From positions 806,001-870,000 of the forward strand of contig JALUTQ010000046.1 of the NCBI GenBank assembly GCA_032718865.1: a stretch of DNA of 64,000 bases, given 5' to 3'. Each line of letters begins with the position of its first letter. Position 1 is the first letter of the stretch. The notes beneath the pieces were generated by a model. It did no database searches and was not told the origin of the DNA. It saw only the letters and a program-made list of their open reading frames with translations. The stretch is from Tilletia caries. Its lineage: Eukaryota > Basidiomycota > Exobasidiomycetes > Tilletiales > Tilletiaceae. Below are positions 53,954 to 64,000 of this stretch, piece by piece. Position numbers and translations under genes: made by a program.

Positions 53954-56900
53954 ATGGACAGCGTTCTTCCGGACAACGACCACAACGATCATGCGACTCA
54001 CGAGGTTCCAAGGAACTCAGCGCAGTCGGTTGCACATCCAGCGCACTCTCACTCCTTCAATGCCGTGAACCAGGCCGCAGACGCAGGGAACGAGGATGAC
54101 GACGACGACGACGGAGACTACGAGGAGGGGGACCTGCAGGACGGCGATGCGGACGCCAGCGCGGATCTGGCCTTTGGAAATGGACGTCCGTATGCGGATG
54201 GGGACGTTCCCATGCTGTCGCACACCGGCATGTCAATACGAAGAGGTAGAGGCAAGTATCTCAAGCCCAAGCCGCTCGACCAAGTCCTGACGCGTGTCAT
54301 TACGGCGCTGATCCGGTGAGTCACGCAAGACCAACTGAAGCTCAGAGTCGAAGGTTGCATGCTGATCGTTTATATGCTACGAACCTTCCCAGCCGAGACA
54401 CGTACGGCTTTTTCACGGATCCTGTAAATCCAGACGAGGTCCCTGGCTACACGGATGTGGTCAAACAACCCCTGGATTTTGGCACCATCCGAGAACGAGT
54501 CGAAGCTCAAGAATACACGAACGTCAGCAGCTTTACCGACGATGTCTATCTCGTCTTTCGCAACGCAAAGACTTTCAATGCCCCGCACACTATCTTTCAC
54601 TCTGAGGCCGACCGCATCCAGGCTTGGTTCACGAAGAAGATGACCATAGAGGGTCCCTCTGCTATTCTTCCCGACCCAGCGACTTTAAAAGCCAGGGAAA
54701 AGGCTCGAGGGAGGGCGTCCACGATATCTGTCTCTGCAGGCGTTCAGGTGAAGGAAGAGGACGATGATGAAGACGAGGACAACGACTATGACTCCGCCAA
54801 CGAGGACCTGACAAGACGAGGCAGTGCGTCTGCAGCAGGAGGGTCTCAACGCGGCGGGCGCACAGCAAGTCCTGAAACGAGCCGACAGCCTCACAAGAAA
54901 CGCAAACTCAATACGGGCGGCGACGATCCGGCCACTTCCACACTCGCAGCTCTCCTCAGTTCGAGCGGAGGCTTTGTTGGAATTCCCGGGCCAAACACAT
55001 CATTCGCCAAGGCAATCGCAGCCGCTTCCGTTACTCAGGCACGCTGGCGATATAGTTCATCAGCAGCGTCCCTGTGCGCACACAGGATTGCCCGAATCCC
55101 TCTACTGCAGAATTCAGAGTCCAACTTGCTCAGTCAAACGCTGGGTTCTGCAGCAATCTCGGATGCCACAGTCACCGGCGCTCAGGATCTGTCCGGCAAG
55201 GGTCCAATCTCTGTGCCGCAAGTTTCGGCAGGCGACGAATCGATACCATCTGTAAATCCCTTGCACGGACTGCGAAAGGTACAATTTCATCCGGACGGGT
55301 CCATCAAAATCCCCGGCTTCGTCACTCCCGCACAGAGGTGGCCAGACACGTCAGAGGCCTTCGCCATGAACCTGCTGCCAACCTCCAAAACTTTGTATAC
55401 ACAGTTGGGCTTACAGCTACTTCCCCCACGCATACGCGCGCTGTTTGCAATGCTGCCTCTGCCAGCACCGCCAGATGCTGTCACCACAGCAAACGGAAAG
55501 GCTCTACCTGTTCCTCTCACCGTAGGTGGAACATCGGCCCTCAATGCTGCCGCAAACCTGGCCTCGGCCTCCTTCTCAGCGGCCCAGCAGACCCCTTGGA
55601 CATCATCCGGCAACCCATTTCCAAACCATCGGAATGAAGCTACTGTCCTTCAAAGCGCGAGCATTGCCGCAGTCTTACTGCCGCACCCTGTTCCGATCGG
55701 GACCACGTACAGTCACGAGGTATCAATGCAGACCAACGGGGGTCAATCGGCATTCGGACCTGGACAGGGAGCGGATGGCGGGCCATGGACTGTGTCGAGC
55801 GGAGGTCCAGACAAGGACCCGGAGACCACAGTGCTTGCGGCGACTGCCGAAAGCATTGAGGCATCGTCAGAACCAGATCCGGAGACCTCATGGTTGGACA
55901 AGCAGGTCCGGAAAGCGTCTGCTGTGCCGCCTCGCTGGGCACTGCCAGGTGTGATACCCTACTCGTCCGGATCAGGAGGATACCAGACTCATGCGAACGG
56001 CACGGCAACCCCAGGATCCCCATCTACTCCAGTCCGCATACAGCCTGTTACTCCAATGGGTGTGGGCCCAAGCTTCAGTCGCGGGAGTCCGTCCCCTGCA
56101 CCAGGGCTCACTCAGCCTTCCACCCCGATAGGCTCGGCTCCAAGCAACTTACAAACATCTGCGGCGCACGGCTGGGCGCAACGAGCGTCCAAAGGTCGCG
56201 AGCGTGAGAGGGAACGAGAGTCCGATTTAAGGGATTGGACAATTACTCGACCCATTTTGGAGCGTGCCATGACGTTCGAGGACGTCGGTGCAGTCTGGGC
56301 TGAGGTTCGGACACGTATGGCCTCGACAGTCAGGTCGATGTACCATCAAACCATCGAAGACACACGGAGCAAGGTCCTTAGCCTGAGTCGTGAGCTGATG
56401 GAGGCTCAGAAGATCGCCGGTCGTCGTGGAGATGCTCAGCAGATCCTTGCGCAGATCCAGGCACAGAGATCATTCATCGAGGAGACGACCCGGCTACTTT
56501 CGCAGACGGGACGTGCGGAGGATGATGTCGGGACTGGACGCGACCTGGGAAGGTACGACTTTGTCGAAGGCGAGCAACTCCTGAAGATGCTGGAATACGC
56601 TCTGGAGACGGAACCGGCGCAGAAGCTGTGGGAGGCGAGTGCCGCTATCGACAGCAAAGTCACTGAGTCAACTGTCGGGGCAGAAGGTGGGCTGGGCTAC
56701 AACTCGAAGCAGGAGATTCAAGAGGACGTGACTGTCATTCAGCAAGGGGTATGGGGAGGTCCACTGGGCGAAGCTTACGCTAGTTCTGTGGCGCGCTTCA
56801 TCAATGGCGCGAAGCAGAGTGCGGACGACTGGGCGGACTTCTCGACGGGGGTCGAGGAGATCGAAGACGATGACGAGGACGCAGAAGCAACGGCCGCTGT

Positions 56901-57384
56901 GAATGGAGCAGGGGATCCCGTTGGCGAAGAGGATCAGCTGCATTCGGCCAGGAAGCGCAACTATCGGGACGAAGACTATATCGGCGGCGGCTTACGCGTG
57001 TTGCTCGTTCCGCCCGCGGATGAAACAGTGGAAGAGGCGGCGACCGACGATGATGATCGAGGCGACGAGGCCTCCAGAAACAACCACGGCCCAACGACGA
57101 CTGAGCGCCATGCGACTACGACCGACTCCGTGTCCGCCAATCCTCTGGAAGGTGTCGATAGCGCTTTGGCTTCAGCTCAGAAGAACAACGACTCGTCTTC
57201 TCAACCAGAGGGACGGCGACGACGATGGCCTGTAATCGAGCGGGACGGGCGCGCATTGGAAGATACGGTCCGGGACGACGTCCTTGACCCTCTCACCGGC
57301 GGGATGCTCAGCGTACTTCATCTTGCGGGGGAAGCCTTGTCACTCGTGGCGACGGCGGAGGAGGCTGCAGTGGTCGTGGTTTGA
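53954..57384 (+). CDS. bromodomain protein of the BRD7/BRD9 type
   Basis: Exons 53954-54315 and 54393-57384 encode about 1117 aa. The start is the ATG at 53954 (MDSVLPDND). After an acidic N-terminus the bromodomain spans about residues 109-206 and crosses the intron: LDQVLTRVITALIR, DTYGFFTDPVNPDEVPGYTD, VVKQPLDFGTIRERVEAQEY, DDVYLVFRNAKTFNAP, with the acetyl-lysine-binding Asn in TFNAP. The rest is long and Ser/Pro-rich, with a helical region near 740-890 (RDWTITRPILERAMTFEDVG, RSMYHQTIEDTRSKVLSLSR) that may match the domain following the bromodomain in BRD7/9 proteins. Those are subunits of SWI/SNF-type remodellers. It shares its promoter with Ctf4. More in-frame introns cannot be excluded. 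Confidence 0.87.
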
Positions 57385-57729
57385 TCAGCCACGCCATGTC
57401 GCCATTGCGCTTTCGATCCGCCATCACAGCGGGCTGGCGTCCAGCTGATGCCAAGACGGTGTTTGGAAGCGCGAACATGCCCCCCTCCATGGCTCTATCT
57501 GTTCGCTCCGGAATCTGGAGTCTATCGTCTGGACCCTCCTCGCTGGACCCATTTACAGTATCTGTGCACAGGCGCGTCGCGCGGGCAACTTGTACTGAAA
57601 CTGAATGCAACGATAAGTAGGAAATTTCCAGGAACGCATTATTGATCTTTCGGCTTTATTTCCCGTCAAACCGTCAAATCGGGGGGCGCGGGGCGCAGTG
57701 GTCACTGGTCGGCAGGGAAAGCTGGGGGG

Positions 57730-58203
57730 CAGTGCTCCGATGTTGGAGCCCGCCCGCTTGGCCCACCCGGAGCCCGCCCGGGGCGGGCCTGCTTTGTGTA
57801 GGAAAAACCGCATTTGAGCGGGCCTGAATTGCGTGGGAAAAGTGCCGGGCCAAGCCCGCCTGCGGCCGGGCGGCCCGGAGTCATAATGAGACCACGTGAC
57901 ACGTTTCATGCTTCTTCGGAAACGCCTTTTTTGCTTCTTCTGCTTCATCGGATGCTTATGTAAGAGGAAAAGACTTTCTAGAATTTTTGAAAAACTACAA
58001 ACTTTTGAAAAACTACATAGGAACGCCGAAAATTTGTCGAAGTTTCTAGAATTTCTTTTTCACCACTGTAAGCCCGGCGGCCCGCCCGAATATTACCGGG
58101 CCTACGCGACACAGTCCACATTCATTGGCGGGCCTGAACGCAAAAGCAGAAAGCCCGGTCTAGCCCGCCCGAAGCCCGCCCGCCCGCCCGACTAGGAGCA
58201 CTG
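57730..58203. mobile_element. hAT-type MITE with GCCCGCCCG subterminal repeats
   Basis: Inverted termini read CAGTGCTCC and GGAGCACTG. The 8 bases outside are CTGGGGGG (57722-57729) and CTGGGGGC (58204-58211), an 8-bp target duplication with one difference. CAGTG ends plus 8-bp duplication identify the hAT superfamily. The subterminal 100 bp on each side are built of GCCCG/CGGGC units, and the AT-rich middle has no coding capacity. Confidence 0.85.
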
Positions 58204-60845
58204 CTGGGGGCCCCTCAACTCTTTTTTTTTTTTTTTTTTTATACGAGAGTGCTTTTTGTATTGCGTAGACACGTGGTGAGCGAAACCTAACAACACCAGA
58301 ATCAATGAGAGCAGCAATGACAAGAATGAGCGTAGGGGGCAGAGAATGACACAGGGGAGTGGGATGGGGACCACCGACACAGATGAGCTCCTCCGAGTGT
58401 CCTTCGGGTGGTCGTTACTTGCAGGTTGTTGAGGATAGAGTTCGACGCAATTTCGAACCGTCACTCGGTCTGCCAGTGGTGATCGTTCTTGGGAAGCTGT
58501 GAAGGAGTACCTGGACGGCAATTGAATTGGGACTCGTCGATGATGTCAAGGGAGGATCCGGTTATCCATTCGCTGGTGAAAGGTCGACCTTCTTGTGCCT
58601 GGGTTTAGAGGCGCGCTGGCGGGCCCTGGAGCGGGCCCGGGCCGTGGTTACGCCTTCCGCGATCCGGCGCTCGACTTTTGAGGCGAAAAAGGTCCGGGAG
58701 TGGTGCCGTGGTGGGGGTGGGTGCGGATGTCCCAGTGTGCTTGAAGTGTGCGAGATCCGTGCGTCGGGCCTCTGTATGTGGCTCTGCGAAGGGCCGTAGC
58801 ACTGATGGGAATGAACCTTCCCAGGAAGAGGCAAGTGCTGCATGTGGTCGTTGTCGCGAGGGCGGTTTTGCCTGCGCTGAGTCGGCGCCGCGAGCAGGAG
58901 CGGGGGATGAGGTCGCCGGTCGCGGCAAGGCGGGGCCGGCCGATGGTACGGGCGGAGTTGAATTGCGTGGAGGCGGTTGGTTATCTCCGCCGCGGAGTTG
59001 TCCTGTGGCCAAGGGGAGGGCTGCTTGGCCTGTGGTGTGCTGGAGCGCGATAGGGGCGCGGGAGTGACGCGTCGCCGGCAAAGGTGGAGATGGTGAGGGA
59101 GTGAGGGTCCTTTCGTTGTCGTAGTGGAGTCTTCGCATTGTACGCAAAAGCCAGGGTGCGCGCTGCGGTATGAACGGCGTCCTTGAACACTGGAGGAGGT
59201 GTCGCAATGAAGGATCCGTTGCCCTCGCGATTCGTGTCTGGAGATTGAGCAAAGCATGATGTCTGGTCGTCCTTGTGTTGCGGGAGCCGGGTCGACAAGT
59301 GACCAGATGATTCGGTTGGGCGGATCAGCGCCCGTGGTGGTAGCGTCAGGTCGGTGACGGTGCGTCAGAAGGCGCGGCCTGAGTGGGCGTCGCCCGAGCT
59401 CGGCCGCTAGGGCAATGGTAACGTGGTGAGCCGTGAGGACATCGTCTCAGCGAGGGTTGATGCGTTGATGCCTTGGTGGTGCCTGTGTGCTGAGGGTGTG
59501 TCTTGAGGTCTTGATCGGAGCGAGTGTGGTTCCAGGGCCGGCGTGGTGGCTGGAGTGGTAGAGCGCGTCGTAATGGCGCGCGCTCAGCTTGAAGGTGGAT
59601 GTGTGCGAAGGTCTGTTCTTGTCGCGGGGTCCTGGTGAGGAAGTCATGGTCGGCGAAGTCCTGACTAGGCGCCGGTGAGGTCTTTGGGGCCTAACTTGGC
59701 CCGGTGTAAGTCGATTCGTCCCGTTTTTTGGCGGGATCGACGCCGGAGTGCGAGCTCTACTTGCTCGCGAGGGGCTCTTGTTGAGCCATTCCTTGATGGA
59801 CCCGCTGGGGCCGTCCTGAGTGGTTTTGCCCGTCTGAACTGGGCGTGAGGTGACTAGTATCTCGAGGGTGGCTTCGGGCTTTCGGGCTTCCACGCCGGGG
59901 TTTTCGTCAGTTCTAGGCTTGTTATTGAGCGGAGCAGCAGAAGATGCTGTCCCACGCCGCGCTGCTGGGTGGAGGCTGGAGTATACTAAACTAGACAGGC
60001 TGAACTAGTAGTATGTGCGAGTGACAATGTGAAGAGCGATGATGAATGACAAAGAGAAAGAACTAGGTACAAGGGATGAGCTCGAGAAGGGTAAAGATGA
60101 GGGCGAGAGAAAAGTGTGACGTGGGAAAAGTGGAAGGAAGTGGAGGCAGGGTGTTGCTATGCGAGATGCGTGTGGGACAAGAGGAAAGTAGAGAGAAAGG
60201 GAAGGTGATAAGATAAGATAAAGAAGCCACATGGACCCTGTCCAGCACATGGAGGGCCCCGGCAAGTGGCAGCATCGATCATCCATGCACCCATGATCCA
60301 ACTGCCTCCCTCGTTCTCTGGTCTCTCAACGCAATTATGTATTACATGTTCATCGCGTTCAACGCATGACAATCGTAGCCGTAAGAGGGCCACTTACGAG
60401 TCAAACACGCATCATAATCCATGCATACCCAGCATCCGTGCATCGGCGCAAGTCACGAGCACACGTTGTCCGATGTCCGGTCGTCCGCCTGCCCTGTGTC
60501 CCTGCACCGCCGGACCATCCCAAGTCTATTATAGACTTGGCCGAACTCTTGTACAAGACTCTCCTATAGAGTCTTGTCAAATTCTATCGCCAATTGGATC
60601 AAGTCTTGTACAAGAGCAGCCGCCCAATACTTGTGCAATAGCAGCTATAAGACTTGTGGGATAGTGAACTCAAGTCTTGAGCCTTTCTCACAATAGGTAT
60701 CCCCACGTTCCAGGATCATCTCTCTCTGCTGGCTCAGGTCACAGCCCATATCATATGGATGCACTAGCATTCGCAGTTCAGAACGGGAGATTGGATACAG
60801 GTCCGAGAATGATGATAACTGGAAAGGCACTGCAAAGCTACGATG
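58204..60845. other. intergenic, possible decayed coding remnants
   Basis: A T-run lies at about 58222-58240. On the forward strand around 58678-58900 a frame contains CLKCARSVRRASVC and ACGRCREGGFACA, paired CxxC arrays like short zinc-binding proteins common in basidiomycete repeats. The adjoining frame is broken by stops, so a pseudogene is possible. Reverse frames 59257-58562 and 59252-58605 are Pro/His/Arg-rich mirrors. Near 60525-60690 CTTGTACAAG and AAGTCTTG palindromes repeat. No intact gene is seen. Confidence 0.35.
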
Positions 60846-61322
60846 TCAGATCCCAGAGGTGTCAGCGGTCAGAGCCCAAATTCCACAGGTCAACGTGCCT
60901 GGTAATGGATAGCTGTAAGGGTAAAGTGCCCAGGAAGAAGGGATGTCATGTCAGCGAAGGGGAAGGTGGAAGAGGGCGAGCGAGGAGCGGACTTACTGAT
61001 TGACCGAGTGCATGTATAGTGTACACGGGTCTGAGCGGCTGCAACAAGACGTTGTCAGTGACCGGTGTGGGAAATATTGCGTGAGGGTGAGCAAACTCAC
61101 AAGAAGGCGTCGGTGGTCAGTCTCAGCCCTATGAAGCGTTGCGCGGCTGTGTGGACGTACAATGATGAGAGACGCGTTGCCAAAACCTTGACGGAGAAGA
61201 AGGGTATATCAGTGCATGAATGCGCCCCGACAGAGCAATCCAAGCGCGGAGCAGCGTCAGAGACTACTCACAAGACCAGAACGCCGCCGCAAGGTGAAGA
61301 GACCGAGCGGCGCACGTGTCAT
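60846..61322 (-). CDS. unresolved spliced gene, small protein of unknown function
   Basis: A chain of GT...AG introns is visible on the reverse strand. Coding exons could be 61322-61272, 61186-61101, 61038-60997 and 60912-60846, giving 81 aa (start MTRAPLGLFTLRRRSGL), with further spliced 5' exons up to about 61.9 kb (donors at about 61760 and 61408). Acceptor choice for the last exon is ambiguous and changes the C-terminus. No family is recognised. The splice signals are better than the coding evidence, so this may equally be a spliced non-coding RNA. Confidence 0.3.
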
Positions 61323-62037
61323 GGATGACGCAGGATCGATCTTGTGGATGTATGCTGGATATCTGCAAGGAAGAAGAAGTAAATGCGCGGGTCACAACTC
61401 ACAGGGCGAGAGATGAGTTCCTATCTTCGGAACGGGAGAAGGGAGGGAGGAAGAGGAGGGAGGAGAAGATGAAGAGACGAAGGAGAACCGGGAAGATCAG
61501 TGGGAGAGAGGGATGGTCGGCGGGGCATAGCACGCGGTGCGTAGGAATGGCTGCAAGACGGAAGCAAACGAGGCAGGGAAGAAGGGGTGCAGGCAAGAAA
61601 CCAGGTGATCAGTTCGGTCGGAAGTTGTTGAAGGGAGAAGACTGTGCGCAAGATGCGAGGTGAGGTGGGGTCATGGGGATGCTGTATACTCTCGCTGGTG
61701 CTGCGGGCGAGAAAGAGGATCAGTGAAGGGGTCAGTGACACCGGTGTACTCACCAGCGCGCAGCCGCGCGTGCCAATGGCCTTGATAAGAGGTTGTCGAC
61801 AACTCGTTTGTTGTGTTGTTGTGTCGATGTGATCGTGGTCGTGGTCGTCAGCCAGATAGATGCCTTCCCGAAATTTCGCTAAGTCTTTTTCTACACTCAG
61901 CCAGCTCACATCTTCCCACCACGACACCGTGCACACCACACATATACATGTGTATTCACAATGAAGCCTGTTCTACGATTGGGGCCCTCACAAGGATGAT
62001 GCTCCTGTAGGGCTGTAGGTGGTAGATGATTTGTATA
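61323..62037. other. probable leader exons and flank of the spliced unit
   Basis: Holds the upstream donors and pyrimidine tracts of the transcription unit described at 60846-61322. No independent coding region is evident. Confidence 0.35.
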
Positions 62038-62879
62038 CAGTCAAACAGGAAATGGTTGACCGTAGACCCAAAAAAAAATTGAAGCTTCAAAGTTTCTTTT
62101 CGAAAACGCGACGCGATGAAAATGAGGCAGACCTTCCGATTTTGCTACAGAGACCATGATCAATTGATGAGACCCTCCATTAATTGGCCCTGACATCAAC
62201 AGACTGTATCATCATGCTTGAATTTCCGAATGATAGACATCGCACAAGATCTTACGGAATGCTAGCGAATGTCCAGGATACCATCTCTGCCGAGTTTCGA
62301 GGTGTTTGAAGCAGTTGTGATGGTGTGAGGTGTTTGCGGTCAAGCTGTGCGATGGAAAGAGGAGGAAACTCCCTTTTACGTATCCGTTGCTGCGTACCAC
62401 CAACAGCAACAAAACTCAACGAGTTCTTCATCATTTTGTGCGATTCAACCTGGTAGTAGCAGCATGGTAGCTGATAATGTGCATGCTGAGCATTTCCCTA
62501 AGGTCTGTCGGGTGTTTGATGGCGCTGTGTGCTACAGTTGTGGTGCAATTGCTTCTGTCTTTTCTTTTCCTCTAACCGTTCCCTGTCTGTCCTGTCACCG
62601 TCCATTTCCCTCTCCCTCTCTCTGCCTTTGCCACTCGCTCAACTCAGCTATTATCAGGTACTCTCTCGTCCTCACTGGGTACGCTGGGTAACTGGCGGTG
62701 GTGCGGTCGTTGAGAAAAAGAATCATGTCACGCGCAAGTGAGGGCAAACACAGCGTCTGTCGCAAATGTGGTTGGTCTGGTGACCACACGGGAGTCACCG
62801 CAAAATTAGATTTATAAATCGGAGGGTGCTGTTGGAAATTACGATGGTCAACCACGGTCAACCATTTCCTGTTTGACTG
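62038..62879. mobile_element. Tc1/mariner-type MITE
   Basis: The ends are inverted repeats starting CAGTCAAACAGGAAATGGTT, matching for at least 26 bases, and each end is bordered by TA (62036-62037 and 62880-62881). TA flanks with CAGTCAAAC ends are typical of the Tc1/mariner group. The 842 bp body has no transposase frame. Confidence 0.8.
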
Positions 62880-63135
62880 TAGGAAGTTGGGAGCACTCTG
62901 CTGCTGAAGGTTGTGTGTGTGAGGGCAGCCTTGCCCAACCATTTGGCCACTTAGCCTTCCTCAACTCTTGCACGACAAGGATGGAGAAAGTCTCTTATGC
63001 TTCTAGACTTGGACAATACTTTACGGCCCAGGGTTGCACGGGTCTTCATTTCCGAGAGATTCCCAGGTCTTCTGCCAGGCTGTCACAACCCTAGAAGCGC
63101 ACAACTCTAGGACAAGGGTAGGGGTTAGCCGGCGC

Positions 63136-63824
63136 ACTGCCACCTTCGGTGGCGTTATAACCCCCCTTAAAACAGCCATAAAACGTCGGTGTTATGTTCC
63201 GGGTGTTCACCTCTTGTTTTGTCCCCGTTCTTCGCCGCTTAAAATGGGTTTGTAAAACACTCTAGAATCATTACGTTTTACGGATCTTATAATGGTGTTA
63301 AAATCTAGTAGACATAGTGGTCACGTGACTGCTGCAGCGACGCGGGAAGTGAGACAAGACGTCTCCAGACGCCTTCCTCACCGCCACCACCTTGCTCGAC
63401 ACCACTGCCCTCACCACACCCACCCGCGATGCTCAGCCCACCCCAACATGTCATCCGCAGGTAGCAATACTGTAAATCGAGGGTTTCTGTCTTCAGAGAG
63501 CAGCATCAATTGAGTGTGGAAGCAGCTGTGAACCTTTTGGAGATACAGGGCAGAGACTCTGAGACCACCAAGCAGACCCTTTTTCAATTAGAGAAACCCG
63601 GGCTATGGCCAGTCCGTGTTTTAGCAACACTAGAACAACACTTTAACACCAACACAACGTCATAATTCTAGCAACGCGTTCTAAATCTAGTAGAACGGAC
63701 CGTTCTAAAGGTTTTCTTAAAACTGATGTAAGAATGCTTGGTTTCAAGTGAGGGTCAAAATTGCCGTAAAACTGTGTTCTAGCAAACGTTTTAACAACTT
63801 TGGAACGCCACCGAAGGTGGCAGT
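63136..63824. repeat. hairpin-ended inverted repeat pair
   Basis: ACTGCCACCTTCGGTGGCGT at 63136 returns inverted at 63804-63824. Each copy is itself a hairpin (GCCACCTTCGGTGGC), and TTTTAA-rich sequence lies inside both. A related half-site occurs at 29493-29509 and a weaker one near 15680. This may be the two ends of a roughly 0.7 kb element. Flanking duplications were not identified. Confidence 0.5.
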
Positions 63825-64000
63825 CACCCCAGGCTTCCCAGTTTTGCCTCACTAGGCTCCATTGAATGGCACTCATAACACAGGAGAAATGGCCCTCCCA
63901 ATCTCTTTGTCAATCCTCCGAATAGGTACAGCTATTGGGCAAGATTGGGATTTGTCAATACCTTAAGGGTATTGTCGTACCTATTGCAGGTTCAGGGATT
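63825..64000. other. right edge of the window, incomplete repeat
   Basis: AATAGGTAC (about 63921) and GTACCTATT (about 63978) form an inverted pair close to the edge, perhaps part of a repeat that continues outside. No gene is seen. Confidence 0.35.

Noticed and set aside
58562..59257. Two 215-231 codon reverse frames
   Set aside because: Overlapping in different phases and Pro/His/Arg-rich; the forward strand shows the more protein-like CxxC arrays, and neither is intact.

Overview
This 64 kb window is nuclear DNA of a filamentous or yeast-like fungus, most likely a basidiomycete (perhaps a smut-like lineage; the exact group cannot be fixed by reading alone). The evidence is: short introns of about 45-115 bases with GTGAGT/GTAAGT donors, gene families typical of Dikarya (homoaconitase for lysine synthesis, a Zn2Cys6 regulator, a cysteine-dense metallothionein, a TRAPP subunit), an intact Argonaute, and fungal-type hAT, Tc1/mariner and Helitron elements. 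Genes lie on both strands without operons.

Layout. 0-15.5 kb holds housekeeping genes: mitochondrial ribosomal protein mL53, a Zn2Cys6 transcription factor, homoaconitase (LYS4), a small metallothionein, TRAPPC2L/Tca17 and a large single-pass membrane protein. 15.9-29.5 kb is an accessory, transposon-rich island. It contains a near-perfect foldback element (218 bp arms), a small spliced orphan gene with a TATA box, a 1.07 kb hAT-like element with a perfect 8-bp target duplication, a decayed Helitron (HUH/Y2 replicase, PIF1-type helicase and a cysteine-peptidase-like gene), a four-exon gene of unknown function with a possible OB-fold pattern, and a 0.69 kb TIR element holding a pseudo-tRNA/SINE-like module. 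31.8-57.4 kb is a second gene-dense block: LSM3, a SWIB-domain protein, a two-helix membrane protein, NAD(P)-malic enzyme, a 73-aa protein, ferrochelatase (HEM15), Argonaute with a DEDD slicer tetrad, the replisome hub Ctf4/WDHD1, and a BRD7/9-like bromodomain protein divergent from Ctf4 across a promoter with three MluI cell-cycle boxes. 57.7-64 kb is again repeat-rich: a hAT MITE with an 8-bp target duplication, a Tc1/mariner MITE flanked by TA, a hairpin-ended repeat, and one unresolved spliced transcription unit.

How it fits together. The core genes cover mitochondrial translation, lysine and heme synthesis, malate oxidation, metal chelation, splicing/mRNA decay, vesicle tethering, chromatin and replication. 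They share no single pathway. The most interesting context is transposons, including a long inverted repeat able to form double-stranded RNA, in the same genome segment as a catalytically complete Argonaute. Exon boundaries were inferred by hand from reading frame and splice signals. Several were decisive because introns of length 3n keep frames open, and microexons of 6, 13, 15 and 27 nt were needed to restore conserved motifs.
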